A stretch of DNA of 64,000 nt from assembly GCA_040285825.1 (NCBI GenBank), contig JAUPSS010000008.1, positions 434,001-498,000 of the forward strand. Reading direction: 5' to 3'. Of this stretch, positions 10,278-21,400 are shown piece by piece; the first letter of the stretch is position 1, and every line of letters starts with the position of its first letter. A program made the translations under genes and the position numbers. The notes under the pieces are model-generated. The model was given only the letters and a program-made list of their open reading frames with translations, was not told where the DNA came from and searched no databases. The DNA is from Eukaryota sp. TZLM1-RC. Lineage: Eukaryota; Metamonada: BaSk clade.

Positions 10278-13200
10278 TTCTGAGGTCCCACCCTCTCACT
10301 CTCAACAGCTTCTCCCTCCAGTTCCAACTGTCAGGAGAACTATTCAAAATCCTGCTGTCCCAACTTCAGGATCTCCTCTTACTACATCAACAGTAAGAGG
10401 AGTTAACAATCTGTCTGTTTCCCCTCCCCAGGCTAGAGATTCCACTCCTAGCACACCAAATTTTCCTTCGCATCTTTCCGAAGAGCAAAGGAAGAGGTAT
10501 GAACTATTATTTTCAGATCTGGTTGACTATGAGGAACCTCCCAGGGAATTTTCTCACACAGCTCAACCTCCGGTTCCTCCCACGGAACATGTTCCTGAAA
10601 TTGATAGAGAAACTGGTGAGGTTTCTAAAAAATATTTAGAACGTTACTTCCATGAAGATCGAATCTGGAAACTCAAGAACAGATTGGAAAGAGAGTTACA
10701 GGCTAGAAGAGGAACATCCTCTACACCTGCTCAACTTACCCCTTCTCAAACTAGCTCCTACGCTAGCTCAAGTGTTCATCATGGTGCTACCCGCCAGCAC
10801 AACCCTTACGCTAGATATAGGGACACACGAGTCATTCCAGAGGACCCAGAGGCCATCCCTCCCACGGAGATGAGCAACAAGCGTCCTCCTTTCTACGGCC
10901 CCAAAGTCGAGAACGACTTAGGAATATGGATCTCTCCCAGAATTGGTCCATTTCTTTCCGATGAAAGGATCACCCCAGAAACCTCCAGGAATGACCCTGA
11001 ACCAACTTATGAACCAAGACCCGGAGTTAGGTTCATGAGAACTACTCGAGAAGGAGTATTCAGACGCTTCGCTGGAGATGAAGACAACCTCTTCATAAAC
11101 GTTCACAACCCTTGCCCATACCCTAGGTTCAGCCCTGGGTACAACGCATCTCTCGATATCCTTATCGACAGAGATTATAGAACAGGGTGGTGGTTTACCG
11201 AAACCACATATGGTGAAAGACTCTTTCTATATGATAGACGTCCTGATCATATAGCGTCATATTGTGGTCCCGACCACAGAAGATCTGGCAATCTTCAAAG
11301 AGCCCTCCAGCTCGTCACCGTTTTCCCTGGATGCATAGAATCCAGGATGTTAAAGTGGGTAATGGTAGAAGGTCGTATAGAGAAAACACGCTTGGTTCAA
11401 CCAGCGATCTCTTCTTATCAGGTTCCAGCCCAGATCGAAGAGACAGTACCTTCCCCTGAACCTCAACAGAGTGAAGCTCCATCTTCCTCCGTTCAACTTC
11501 CTGAATCACCACAACTTCCCATGGAAACTGATTCATTTCCTGTCACGGAAACCTCTAACCCCAACCAATCTGCTATGGAACAAGCTGACGACGACGTTGT
11601 CACTGTGAGCAGTGAATCACCCACCCCCACCACATCTTCTGATGCGGTACCTGCTCCCATCACTCCCGTTAGTCGAGCTCCTCAACCCCTACCTACACCT
11701 TCCACAACAGGTTCAACATCCTCCATTTCCTCACATAATTCACCCTTCTCGGGCACATACGAAAGTAGCCTTCTTCTCTCTTCAATGATTGGATCAAGAG
11801 ATCGAGATGACAGACGTAGGGACCGTCCTAAACGTCCATATCTTGAAGCTTCTGATTTGAGAGACGCTGATAAACTCCTAAAGTTTGTCAACAAATTCAT
11901 TCTCTGGAGTCGTACCGACCGAGTCCTAAGAGAAACGAGAGGTAATGTTGAGGATCCAGCCCAGATAGCTCTAGCTAACGAAGTTGCCAGACTACGTGAA
12001 GAATTAGAACTAGCTAGAGAAGGTTCCCAACCATCGATCGATGAGTATTTTGGTAACATCACTGGAGAACCAGTTCACGAATGGGACTTGTTCCGTCAAG
12101 CCATGAGGATCAACCCCCGAGGCCTCGCTGAATGTGTCACCCCCGAGGTATTAAATGCGCTACGATACCAAGGTGCTCACCTAGCTATCTCTTCTCCCGC
12201 GGTTCCTACCTCAAGAGATGAACGCATCATTTGGGCTCAAATTCTAAGAAGAACCCAATTCAGCAGACTGGATGAGGCTAATCGAGCTCTCCTCGCAACC
12301 AACATGGACTGGTCGGAAAGAGATTATGGCAATAGATGGATTGACTTCATGGTCAACATCGGCAGAGTTTTGACTCGCTCCACCGCCATCCAAGAGTTTA
12401 GGGGCATCTCTCAACAATTGAGAACATTCTCCATAAGCTCCACTCCTCCAGCTGATAGACTTCCAGACTGGGTAGTTGCTACTCATGTCTTAGAAAGCGT
12501 AGGAATTATCCCTATCAGAGACAGACTCCTCAGGATCTGGTCCTCTCCCTCCCACTACTCATGCGATGGGCACACCCTTGGCAAATTCTTTAGTGTTCTT
12601 CAAATTGAATACGAGAATTTCTGTAACGCCAGATCGTTCATGGAACAACTGAACCATGTCGATTTCACCTATCAGAACCAATTAACACATCAGCAGGCCT
12701 CTCGCCGACCTCCCACGGTCGTTCCCTCCCCACCTGACATCCCCAGACCACGAGGTTCTGGCCCAGGTAAACGCCCAAAACAAAGTAAGAGAGGAGGAAG
12801 CCTACCACAATCGTCTTCCCACGCCGCTGATGTCCAATGCAACTTCTGTAAGAAAAAGGGCCATCCGACCGAAAGGTGCCCCAGCGAAGACTGCCAAAGG
12901 AGAAAGAAGTGGAGAGAGCAACAAGCTCAACAACAAGCTCGAGGTAGAAGTTCTAGAGGTTCTGGTTTCCGTAGTCGAAGAGGTACTCGCGGCAGAGGCA
13001 GAGGCTCTTCTTACAATAAACGTTCCCGTCACTATTTATGTACTTTAGAAACCATACCCCCTACAACAACAACTCAACCACACACAGAAAGTTCAGCATG
13101 GAAAGATTCTCTTATCAATCCACTTGCCAACTTGGAACCTACCAAGACACTCAACAGTCAGGCTCACTTCTTCTCTGAACAAGCCGACTTAAATGGACAT

Positions 13201-16200
13201 GATTCTGATACAATTTTTATGGTACAATCCATGAATCACAACTGCCTACAATTAAACTTCCTGATCAACAATGTCGAAGTTAAAGGCATAATTGACTCTG
13301 GTGCAACATGCTCAGTAGTCACGGAAGACGTCATCAGTAATTGTAACATGGCACGTTCCAACGAAACCATTTCATACAAGATTGCTGATGGAACTACCTC
13401 ACAGTCCCTTGGTACTGCTTCTGGAACCCTTAGCATTAGACTAGGTAGTGTTACCCAGATTGTACACGTGAAACACAAGTTCAGCATCGTTCCTGGACAT
13501 GAGACCATTCTCATTGGTGCTGACTTGTTGAGTCACCTTGGGCTGATGAACAACAAGGGCATTTATATTAGAATGGACGACGCCTGTCGCACATTACTAT
13601 TACCTGAAGCTGAATTCGATCATCGAATATCACAAGCTTCGGAAGTCGTCAACGTTTCCACACGTTGGTTGGAACACATCAACTCATCTGGTTGTACCAT
13701 CAACCTCGACAACGACCATTTCAAGAAGTCCCTACTTCAAACTTTGAAGGAGTTCGAAGACGTTTTTACCCTCAAGCCTCATGCTGAAGGTATCGATTGC
13801 CCTCCGATGGAAATCAACTTCTACAACGAAGACGTCAGAGTTAGAAGACCCCCCATGACCCTGAATCCAGCCAGGCTAGAGGTCGCTAACCAAATTTTCG
13901 ACGAACTCGTAGACTCAGGATTTGCTGTCCCATCGAACCATGAGTTCAGCTCCCCTGTCTGTCTAGTGGTCTACCCAGATCACCGTAAGCCCCGCCTTAC
14001 CGGTGACTATAGTGGCAAGGACGGAGTCAACGCCAACACCATTCCTGTTGAGCCCAACCTTCCAAGGATCTCCGATGTGCTGGTATTTCTCTCCCAAGCG
14101 AACTACATAGGCACCCTTGACCTCCCCAAATCCTTTTGGCAACTCAAGATTGCCGAAAAGGATTGGCAGAAAACAGCCCTGAGCATTCCTGGCAAAAGCA
14201 TCATGTTCAAACGTGCAGCTTTTGGCCTAAAGAATGTCCCAGCCGTTTTCCAAAACGGCATGGCTGACATCTTCTCTGGAGACGGTGTCTTCATTTACAT
14301 AGATGACATCATAATCATAGGTTCAACCTTTGACGAATTCATTGAACGCCTCCGTCGCGTCCTTGATCAAGCCAGATGCAAAAGAGTTTCCTTGGGACTT
14401 CCAAAGTGCCATTTCGTGTCTTCCAGACACCCAATCAAGATACTGGGCAGTGTTTTCCAAAACAAACAGCGGACTATCGATCCCACTCGCGTCGAATCTT
14501 TGCTGAATCTACCTAGACCAAAGACAATCAAAGACGTCCGCAGCCTCGTAGGATCAGTCAACTTCATTAGAGAATGGCTTCCTCAGGTATCTGAGCTCAT
14601 CGCTCCTATCATCAGATTGACTAAGAAGGATGGAGACAACTCCAAAGTTAAACCCAAACCCCGCGCGCAACGCCTTCAATGGACCGACATGCACGACGGA
14701 CTCCTTCAAAAGATAAAACAACTGATAGCGAAGCACATGCCGCTCAGCTTACCTCCGCTGGAAAACCAAATTTTAATTAGTTGCGACGCATCCGACATTG
14801 CTGTAGGCGGCGTCATATGGGAACAAATCGAACAAGTCGACGACCCCGGTACCCCCTTGATCAACAGGAAATGTAGGCCTATCAGCTTCTTCAGCCGGTT
14901 GTTAACCAACTCGCAAAAGAACTGGCCGACAAACCAAAAGGAACTCTATGCTATCCTACTCATGTTAACTCAAAGTGGTTTTGAAAACTACTTGAAAGGA
15001 AGGAAACTGGTTATATTCACAGACCATCAAAACCTTACCTACATGTTCACGGCTCCTGAGAAGAACAGAATTGTAACAAGATGGTTACCCATATTCTCTG
15101 AATTCTGCTTTGATTTGGTACATACCAAAGGGGAAGATAACTTCTGGGCTGATATGTTGTCTCGAATAGTTCCGCCTATAGACCATCAAGAGATCAATCA
15201 TTTGTCCCATCAAATGCCTCCAAATTTTCATCCAATATTTTACATTGATAAAATTGATGGAACAGAAAATGAAAGATACTACATCGAAGACTTAAACAAC
15301 TTCGAACGTATCATGGTCATCAGAGAACGATGTTCCAACGACCTGCCTATTTTCGAGCCATGGCTCTGTAGGATTAGGTCCGAACAGAAGCTTGCCATAA
15401 CTTCCAAAGACCCCTCTTTCAACAACTGTGTTCATAACAATCATCTTGATTTATATATGACTCACGACAACAAGATAGTGATTCCCAAATCACTCATTAA
15501 GGACACCCTTAACTTGTTGCATGGACTTCTGCAAGGAGGTCATCCAAGCAAAGCTGAAAGCCTGAACAAGCTCAGGAACAGCGATTATTGGTGGCCAAAC
15601 ATGCTCACCGACATGAATAAGCACGTCCAAGAATGCCCCTCCTGTCAGAAAACAAGGACAGTTCCCAAACTGCATGTTCCCCCAACCGGTTCATTGTGGG
15701 CTGACAGACCTTTTGCTCGCGTCAACGCCGACGTCATTGGTCCTCTTCCAGAAGATCAAGAAGGCTACAAATACATCCTCGTATTTATTGACAGCTTCTC
15801 TAGGTTCACGATCATCGTGCCTTTAAAAGAGATAAATGCCAATCTTACTGCAGATGCATTAATTTGGAAAGTCTGTGCCATCTTTGGTATTCCATTTCAA
15901 ATCCACAGCGATAATGGACCCGAATTTTCCAAGGCTGTCTTTGACGAATTAAGCAAATTTTTGGGCATAGAGGTGTCAAAGTCAATACCTAGGTTTTCTC
16001 CGCCCAACGGCTTGGTAGAGCGCCGACACAGAGACATCCTGCAAAACCTACGAAAATTGCTCGTAGACTTCAATGCCTACGATGTGTGGTCTGAATACTT
16101 GCCTTATGTGCAATTATTGATCAACTCTTCCAAGAGCTCAATAACCAACCACACTCCATACCAAGTGATCTTTGGCTCAGATGTGTCTCCCAGATCAGAC

Positions 16201-16743
16201 CCTGGCAAAATCCTTGAAATCATTGAAAGCTCGACGTCTGAGTCATCTTTTATTCAAGAAATTCAATCTAAATTTCGAAGATTGAAAGAGAAACAGGAAA
16301 AGGCAGCACACCATCAAGCTTCCAAAGCTTCCAAGCTAACAAGATCGTCAACTCCAAACCCTTTTGAAGTTGGTCAATTGGTATTGAGAGCATCTGGCTC
16401 TTCCGCTAAGCTTCATGGAGACTATTTAGGACCCTTCCTAATTACTGAAATCGTATCCAATTCGTCTGTGAATATTAAGAATCTCTGCACAGGTACGATT
16501 GTCCAAGCTAGCGTCAAACACTTAGCTCCCTGGCACTCCAGCTTGCCCACCAACGATGAGTTCCACTCTTGGGTCGCTGCAGGTGATGTCGAAGAACACA
16601 TCATTGAAAAAGTGCTCAGTCAGGATGGTGACTTTTGCCAAGTGCAATGGCCTGGAAAAGAGATCACCACTGAGCATGTGTCTACAGTCCAAAATACTGC
16701 CGAAATACTTTATCAAGACTTCAAAAGCACGTCGCCGTACTAA
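10237..16743 (+). CDS. gypsy Gag-Pro-Pol polyprotein
   Basis: This single frame covers the Gag body, protease, RT, RNase H and integrase. From 10,684 it is 2,019 codons, and residue numbers here count from there. The CCHC knuckle (CNFCKKKGHPTERC) is near residue 719. The protease motif IIDSGAT is near 870. RT has YIDD near 1,205 and RNase H has CDASD near 1,368. The integrase has an HHCC zinc region (GGHPSKAES...CPSCQK), then the DDE triad near 1,683 (NADVIGPL), 1,743 (HSDNGPEF) and 1,779 (LVERRH). The C-terminal segment DVEEHIIEKVLSQDGDF resembles a degenerate chromodomain. There is no in-frame ATG at the head, so expression depends on the upstream gag frame. A basic tail (KARRRTKSAPPKKR) follows in another frame up to 16,843, hinting at a second indel near 16,725. 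Confidence 0.92.
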   Translation, partial: LPPPLRPSSSLLSSSEVPPSHSQQLLPPVPTVRRTIQNPAVPTSGSPLTTSTVRGVNNLSVSPPQARDSTPSTPNFPSHLSEEQRKRYELLFSDLVDYEEPPREFSHTAQPPVPPTEHVPEIDRETGEVSKKYLERYFHEDRIWKLKNRLERELQARRGTSSTPAQLTPSQTSSYASSSVHHGATRQHNPYARYRDTRVIPEDPEAIPPTEMSNKRPPFYGPKVENDLGIWISPRIGPFLSDERITPETSRNDPEPTYEPRPGVRFMRTTREGVFRRFAGDEDNLFINVHNPCPYPRFSPGYNASLDILIDRDYRTGWWFTETTYGERLFLYDRRPDHIASYCGPDHRRSGNLQRALQLVTVFPGCIESRMLKWVMVEGRIEKTRLVQPAISSYQVPAQIEETVPSPEPQQSEAPSSSVQLPESPQLPMETDSFPVTETSNPNQSAMEQADDDVVTVSSESPTPTTSSDAVPAPITPVSRAPQPLPTPSTTGSTSSISSHNSPFSGTYESSLLLSSMIGSRDRDDRRRDRPKRPYLEASDLRDADKLLKFVNKFILWSRTDRVLRETRGNVEDPAQIALANEVARLREELELAREGSQPSIDEYFGNITGEPVHEWDLFRQAMRINPRGLAECVTPEVLNALRYQGAHLAISSPAVPTSRDERIIWAQILRRTQFSRLDEANRALLATNMDWSERDYGNRWIDFMVNIGRVLTRSTAIQEFRGISQQLRTFSISSTPPADRLPDWVVATHVLESVGIIPIRDRLLRIWSSPSHYSCDGHTLGKFFSVLQIEYENFCNARSFMEQLNHVDFTYQNQLTHQQASRRPPTVVPSPPDIPRPRGSGPGKRPKQSKRGGSLPQSSSHAADVQCNFCKKKGHPTERCPSEDCQRRKKWREQQAQQQARGRSSRGSGFRSRRGTRGRGRGSSYNKRSRHYLCTLETIPPTTTTQPHTESSAWKDSLINPLANLEPTKTLNSQAHFFSEQADLNGHDSDTIFMVQSMNHNCLQLNFLINNVEVKGIIDSGATCSVVTEDVISNCNMARSNETISYKIADGTTSQSLGTASGTLSIRLGSVTQIVHVKHKFSIVPGHETILIGADLLSHLGLMNNKGIYIRMDDACRTLLLPEAEFDHRISQASEVVNVSTRWLEHINSSGCTINLDNDHFKKSLLQTLKEFEDVFTLKPHAEGIDCPPMEINFYNEDVRVRRPPMTLNPARLEVANQIFDELVDSGFAVPSNHEFSSPVCLVVYPDHRKPRLTGDYSGKDGVNANTIPVEPNLPRISDVLVFLSQANYIGTLDLPKSFWQLKIAEKDWQKTALSIPGKSIMFKRAAFGLKNVPAVFQNGMADIFSGDGVFIYIDDIIIIGSTFDEFIERLRRVLDQARCKRVSLGLPKCHFVSSRHPIKILGSVFQNKQRTIDPTRVESLLNLPRPKTIKDVRSLVGSVNFIREWLPQVSELIAPIIRLTKKDGDNSKVKPKPRAQRLQWTDMHDGLLQKIKQLIAKHMPLSLPPLENQILISCDASDIAVGGVIWEQIEQVDDPGTPLINRKCRPISFFSRLLTNSQKNWPTNQKELYAILLMLTQSGFENYLKGRKLVIFTDHQNLTYMFTAPEKNRIVTRWLPIFSEFCFDLVHTKGEDNFWADMLSRIVPPIDHQEINHLSHQMPPNFHPIFYIDKIDGTENERYYIEDLNNFERIMVIRERCSNDLPIFEPWLCRIRSEQKLAITSKDPSFNNCVHNNHLDLYMTHDNKIVIPKSLIKDTLNLLHGLLQGGHPSKAESLNKLRNSDYWWPNMLTDMNKHVQECPSCQKTRTVPKLHVPPTGSLWADRPFARVNADVIGPLPEDQEGYKYILVFIDSFSRFTIIVPLKEINANLTADALIWKVCAIFGIPFQIHSDNGPEFSKAVFDELSKFLGIEVSKSIPRFSPPNGLVERRHRDILQNLRKLLVDFNAYDVWSEYLPYVQLLINSSKSSITNHTPYQVIFGSDVSPRSDPGKILEIIESSTSESSFIQEIQSKFRRLKEKQEKAAHHQASKASKLTRSSTPNPFEVGQLVLRASGSSAKLHGDYLGPFLITEIVSNSSVNIKNLCTGTIVQASVKHLAPWHSSLPTNDEFHSWVAAGDVEEHIIEKVLSQDGDFCQVQWPGKEITTEHVSTVQNTAEILYQDFKSTSPY

Positions 16744-16819
16744 ATCCGCTCCTCCCAAGAAGCGTCATATTTCCATTAGTTCACCTCCTGTGACTAGAGC
16801 TTCCAGGGCTCGTCGCTCG

Positions 16820-16837
16820 AAAGAGAGGAAAAGGCAG
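16820..16837 (+). promoter_or_regulatory. Polypurine tract for plus-strand priming
   Basis: aaagagaggaaaaggcag lies directly before the 3' LTR, as expected for the RNase H-resistant primer of an LTR retrotransposon. Confidence 0.75.
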
Positions 16838-16991
16838 TGTTAGTCTTGAATAGTATTTATAGTTAATAGTTTAGTTATTAGTATTCCGCCTGTTAGCTTA
16901 AGAAGAGAGAATACAATTCCTCTTCGTAATAAATTACACTTCTGTTATACTACACTGTATGAATTCTAACTCCCAACAGCCAAGACCATCA
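16838..16991 (+). repeat. 3' LTR of the gypsy element
   Basis: 154 bp, differing from the 5' LTR at one position. The copied ATG at 16,959 opens a chimeric frame of 143 codons into the interrupted LINE-I sequence. Confidence 0.95.
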
Positions 16992-18468
16992 TTAGGAAAT
17001 AATGATGAAATTACCAAAAAATTGTTTGAAAGGTTGAACTCAATTTCTGACAAAATTGACCGAATGATGAATTTAGAAATACAAAAACACATCAAATTTA
17101 CCATTATAAGACTGTGTTTTAGTTCCAATTTTAATCATATATTTCGATCTACAAATCCTCTCGTCACTAGACCTTTGGCTCAGAAGTTTAAAGAATTACG
17201 TGCAAAAGTTTTGTCACATTACTGGGATGTAAAATGTTTCAAATTCCAGACCATGCTTATCTTAGTTTACATTATGACGGTTTTGGGTGGACCAAGGCTT
17301 CTATTCTTACCTCCTGTGCTTTTGTTGGTGGATGCAGAAACGCAATCTTTGAGTTTTCCGAAAGATTTGCAGATTGGAAAGATTTATTGATGGCAACGCA
17401 AAGTTCCACTGTTTTTACATTAAATGAAGAAATTTCAAAAATTAATGCAGAAAAATGGGGTCCCCAATCATTCAATGGCAATATTCCAGAAAAGAATGTT
17501 TTAAATTTGAAGTACACTCTTCGAACATTACAGAAACGATTGACCGGAATATATGAAAATGATCTTTACAATAATATATGCAGCTCAGCTGTTTTAAATC
17601 AAGATCTTCACTCATTGTTATTGGAAAAGGGTGGTTGTGAAAAAAAAGTCGTCAGATTCTTCACTTTTTGTAACCATTGTACCACGAAGATTTGGATTGT
17701 GTGCTACTAATGAAGCATTTGTAACAAAAATGAGATTATATTTGAACATCCCCATTAACCAATTATTATCAAAAGAAAAATGTATTTGTTCGAATTCACC
17801 TCAACTCACTTTGCGCCATGCTCTGAATTGCTCTAAATTGATAACTTATCGTTCTTCATTACATGATGCTGTTAGAGACAATGTTTTCAATATGGCACAA
17901 ACTGCAAGAATATCGTGTATCAAAGAGCCTCTGCTGAAGGAAACAATGTCTCTGAATAATTTTGGTTCTGATGATAGAGGTGATGTATACTGTGATTGGA
18001 TTGATAATTCTGAAGCTATTGTTGACTTTGTCTCATGTAATGTTGCAAATGATACTTTGGTTCACAGAAGAAAACTTAATCCTGTGGCTGCTCTGGATTT
18101 TAAAGCAAAAGAAAAACATAGAAAATATGATAAAGATTTTGAAGAGGCTAATGCCGATAGAAATACACAGCTGGTTTTTATTACTTTCCCCTTTTCGATA
18201 AACGGAAGACCATCAGTAGAAGCAGAAACTTTTTGGAATGACTTCCAAAAAATGGTTCAAGAAAAAACAATGAAAAGATTTGATATTGTTTTAAGGCGCT
18301 CTCGAATTCAATTTGCCATAATTAATAGATTACCTCGGTTTTTTAATCGAATTAGAGAAGCTTTAGCTGGAGAGCAAGCAGATCAAGATTATGTAGAGGA
18401 AATCTTGGTTCAATGATTCTCGTCCCATAAGTTATGATTTAATTTAATTAAGTGCGCAAATTCAATGG
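16992..18468 (+). mobile_element. LINE-I copy 3, right part (RT thumb, CCHC finger, endonuclease, 3' tail)
   Basis: This continues the LINE-I copy split by gypsy. GNNDEITKKLFERL follows the second TTAG. Frame changes occur near 17,230 and 17,640. The endonuclease region is then open from 17,631 to 18,416, with CICSNSPQLTLRHALNC, DRGDVYCDW, VDFVSCN, DFKAKEKHRKY and a C-terminal RLPRFFNRIREAL segment. The tail ends gcgcaaattcaatgg. Confidence 0.85.
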
Positions 18469-18619
18469 ATAAAATATTACAAATGAGTAATTGTAATTTT
18501 TCAAGAACATTTACAAATTAAATTATCAGGCATATTATCAAGCCAGATAAACGAACTAAGTTTCATATTCAAAATTTAGGCAGAATCAGTTAGGAGAGTG
18601 CCATAAATTTTAGGAATGG

Positions 18620-19303
18620 TTGATATCAAAGCAGAAGATGTACTATCACATATATCTTGTAAATGATTTTCAAAAGCGAAATTATCCAGGTGTCGAAGTT
18701 AAAAGTTATTGAGATGATACTTGTATTCTTTGTCAAAAAGAAATCAATATTGAGTTGTTATCAAATGAATTGGAATCAATTTTCAAGCAAATTGGTTGGA
18801 AATTAAATTTGACAAAAACTGAAGTGTTCTCAGTTGAAGATGATTTCATGTGTTTGGTATCTTCAATTGACTCAACTGAGTTTGAATCCTCTTTTATAAT
18901 TCAAGGGTTTTACTATCAGCTTTATATCCTTCGCTTGCTGGTTTTGACTCGATCTGGGACAAACGAATTAAAATTTGCCAACGTCAAATCACTCATTTAT
19001 TTTATAGGGAAAAATTGAGTCTTTTGAAGGAAACATTATCAGAATGTGAACGACTACAATTTTTTCCAAATTGTGACAGCCAATCATCTTGTTCTTTGAA
19101 AGTTTTGCCTATTTCTCAAAATTTCACGTTCTCAGATGATTGCTTCAAGGAGAACAATTTGTGATATGTCTTTTGTGTGGTTATGGGGACCTAGGCTTAG
19201 ATCACTTGTTTCACTGTAGAAGGGTCTAAAGAATGGTTATACAAAGACATGACGAAGTAAATAATTTCATTAACGAATTAAATAATTTTGAATCTGAGAA
19301 GGA
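18620..19303 (+). mobile_element. LINE-IV remnant, left part (RT box and CCHC finger)
   Basis: At 18,706-18,717 the RT box reads Tyr-stop-Asp-Asp, followed by TCILCQK and IGWKLNLTKTEV, an RT palm-to-thumb signature. At 19,156-19,225 a finger reads CLLCGYGDLGLDHLFHC, followed by RHDEV. This is typical of RT proteins that carry a C-terminal restriction-like endonuclease. It is heavily decayed. A LINE-II copy cuts it at 19,293-19,303. Confidence 0.6.
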
Positions 19304-21002
19304 TTTTTCTTTTGTTTAGCACTTCAATCAGTTTTAGTAAAATTTAAAACTGATTTCATTCATTTATGTGCTTATGCAGATGATTCATCACTTATTGGTC
19401 CTTTGTCTCTTTTACAGCAAGGATTACATCATTTTGTTATTCTGTCCCAACAAATTGAGTTGGATATTAAATTGCCCAAATGTTTCATTATTGGTAATGA
19501 GAATGTTGAGGTAACATTTAATGAGATTTTCATCAAATTTGTTGATTATGAAACAGATGCAATTCGTTTACTTGGCTCCTAGTGAAAAAATAAAATCGAT
19601 TGTGACAGGCATTTTGGACAAGATTGAAGAGCAACTTTTAGCTATTCACGAATTAAAAATTGACAAGCATTGAGCGTTTTCGGTCCTGAATGTGTGTTTT
19701 GGATCAAAAATTAATCGCCTTTTTCGTTCTTTATCCCCCACAATTTTACATGATTTTGCACGTCAATTTAATGCTTTGATATTCAATTTTTAAGGTAATT
19801 TGGTGGAAAAATGTCCAGCAAAAATTCCTTATCATGCATTATTTAGTCCTAAATTTGTTGGAGTTGGTTTTTCAAAAGCAGAGTTTTTTATGCAAAAGTG
19901 CTTTCATTGGTGGTGTGAAAAATTTTCTTTTTGAGTGGAAACTCCGGTTTGATCAAATTCCTTCGAATGAATCACATCCCTTTTTGAAATTTCTCGAAAA
20001 CATGGTGCAAGAACTATCTATTGATGTATGGAATAAGTGTTTTCCTTCAAGTTTGCATTCTGTACCTCCGAGATTTTTGTCTAATCTTCATCTTGCTGTT
20101 GCGAAATTACAAAAATCTGTTTTAATTGGTTTTGAAAACCTGTATTTTTTTAAACGACTTAGTGTGACTGAGATTAATAATTCCGTCTTTGCTGCCATTT
20201 TATCAGACATCCAGAATTGCACTAGTTTAATTTCTCAGCAACCAAGGCAATTTGGTCTTCACTTAACAAATGAAGCTTGGAAACAAAACTTGCGTTTCAG
20301 ATTAGGGTTGTATCCAAGTGGACTTTTGGATAATTCTGTTTGTATTTGTAACGAAAAACCGTCTGCCAATTTTCGTCATATTGTAGGTTGTACGAAGTTT
20401 CTTCAATATCGGTCAGTTCTTAATAATGCTGTTCGTGATGTGACATATGAGATGTTTAAGTGTTACAATTTTAGTTGCAAAGTAGAACCGTTGTTGAAGC
20501 ATTATAGCGATAATAATTTGTTTAATTCACGTCGAGGTGATTTAATTGCTCCTTTTGTGGATTCCTCTCAAGTTGTTGATTTTACTACAGTTGATCCCTT
20601 TGCTTCAATTTATCGTGATGATGTTTTAGTTAGTTCTAATGGTCACTTGAACAAGGCTGAGGTTCGTAAAAGAGACAAATATGCTGAAATATTAAATGAT
20701 TCAAATAGGAATCTTTTACTCGAAGTTTATGTTTGTTCCTTTTGCCTTCTCGAATTATGGCAACATTGGTCAGTCTGCCTTGAATTTTCTCAATGTTGTT
20801 GATAATTTATGTCGTTCAAGTGGGAAGAATTTTGCATGGAATGTATGGAAGATTCAAAATATATTTATTTTCTACGAAGAAGCAAAACAAAACAAAACAA
20901 ATTAACACACATAAGAAACAAAATTCTCCACGCCAACTCTTGATGAATCCTTATACAGCTTGGACATCAATAAATTTAAGTACAAAGCAAAAATGATACG
21001 AT
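19304..21002 (+). mobile_element. LINE-II copy nested inside LINE-IV
   Basis: The copy is 5'-truncated in RT. YADD is at 19,373-19,384, then LDIKLPKCFIIGN, and an open frame from 19,834 to 20,802. That frame has a finger (CICNEKPSANFRHIVGC), YRSVLNNAVRD, RRGDLIAPFVDS and VVDFTTVDPF. It is flanked by the 11-bp duplication tctgagaagga (19,293-19,303 and 21,003-21,013). The last about 125 bases (20,877-21,002) are inverted relative to the LINE-II copy at 38,815-40,474: they encode the 3' terminal residues SKLYKDSSRVGVEN on the minus strand. There are several frameshifts and stops. Confidence 0.75.
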
Positions 21003-21013
21003 TCTGAGAAGGA

Positions 21014-21400
21014 ATTTAAATTTGGTTTAAATAAATAATTACGTGTTTATGGCTTTCAAACGTCAACTAAAATTGCTGTTGATGTTACCATAGTTGGAGG
21101 TTATGGTAATAATTGGAGTGATGCGGTTTTGAAAGGTTATTCGGAAAAAATTGCAAAATATTGAATTTTAAAAGAATTAATTTTAATTAACCAAATTGTT
21201 CCTCTCGTTTTTAGTGTTCATGGGGGTTTTTACACTAAAACAAAAATACTTTTTGATTAATTTGGATGGAATGAAGTAGCAGATGAAATTAGTTGTATCA
21301 TTTTGAAGAATAGCTTTAAATGCCACAGTGCTTTTAATTATATTCTTGAAAAGAAAAGAGAAGATCGTCAATGTTGGTAGGTAGTTGTTTTTTAGTGTTC
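21014..21400 (+). mobile_element. LINE-IV remnant, right part (endonuclease C-terminus)
   Basis: The plus-strand peptide TKIAVDVTIVGGYGNN, then AVLKGYSEKIAKY, a stop, and PLVFSVHGGF follows the usual order in this endonuclease domain: VDVT, Lys-Tyr, then PLVFS-x-G. It continues the element interrupted at 19,303. Confidence 0.55.

Larger units (their letters stand above)
9605..16991 (+). mobile_element. Complete Ty3/gypsy LTR retrotransposon
   Basis: The element is 7,387 bp, bounded by 154-bp LTRs that begin TG and end CA. It is flanked by TTAG on both sides (9,601-9,604 and 16,992-16,995). The uninterrupted target is visible in related LINE-I copies, which confirms the insertion. The LTRs differ at one base (actcacaac against actcccaac), so it is recent. 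It carries a gag N-terminal frame, then one very long gag-protease-RT-RNase H-integrase frame, and a polypurine tract. I see no clear tRNA primer-binding site next to the 5' LTR. Confidence 0.95.

Noticed and set aside
16560-16740. Functional chromodomain at the end of gypsy integrase
   Set aside because: Only a weak resemblance; the aromatic cage residues are not clearly present, so it is mentioned but not claimed.
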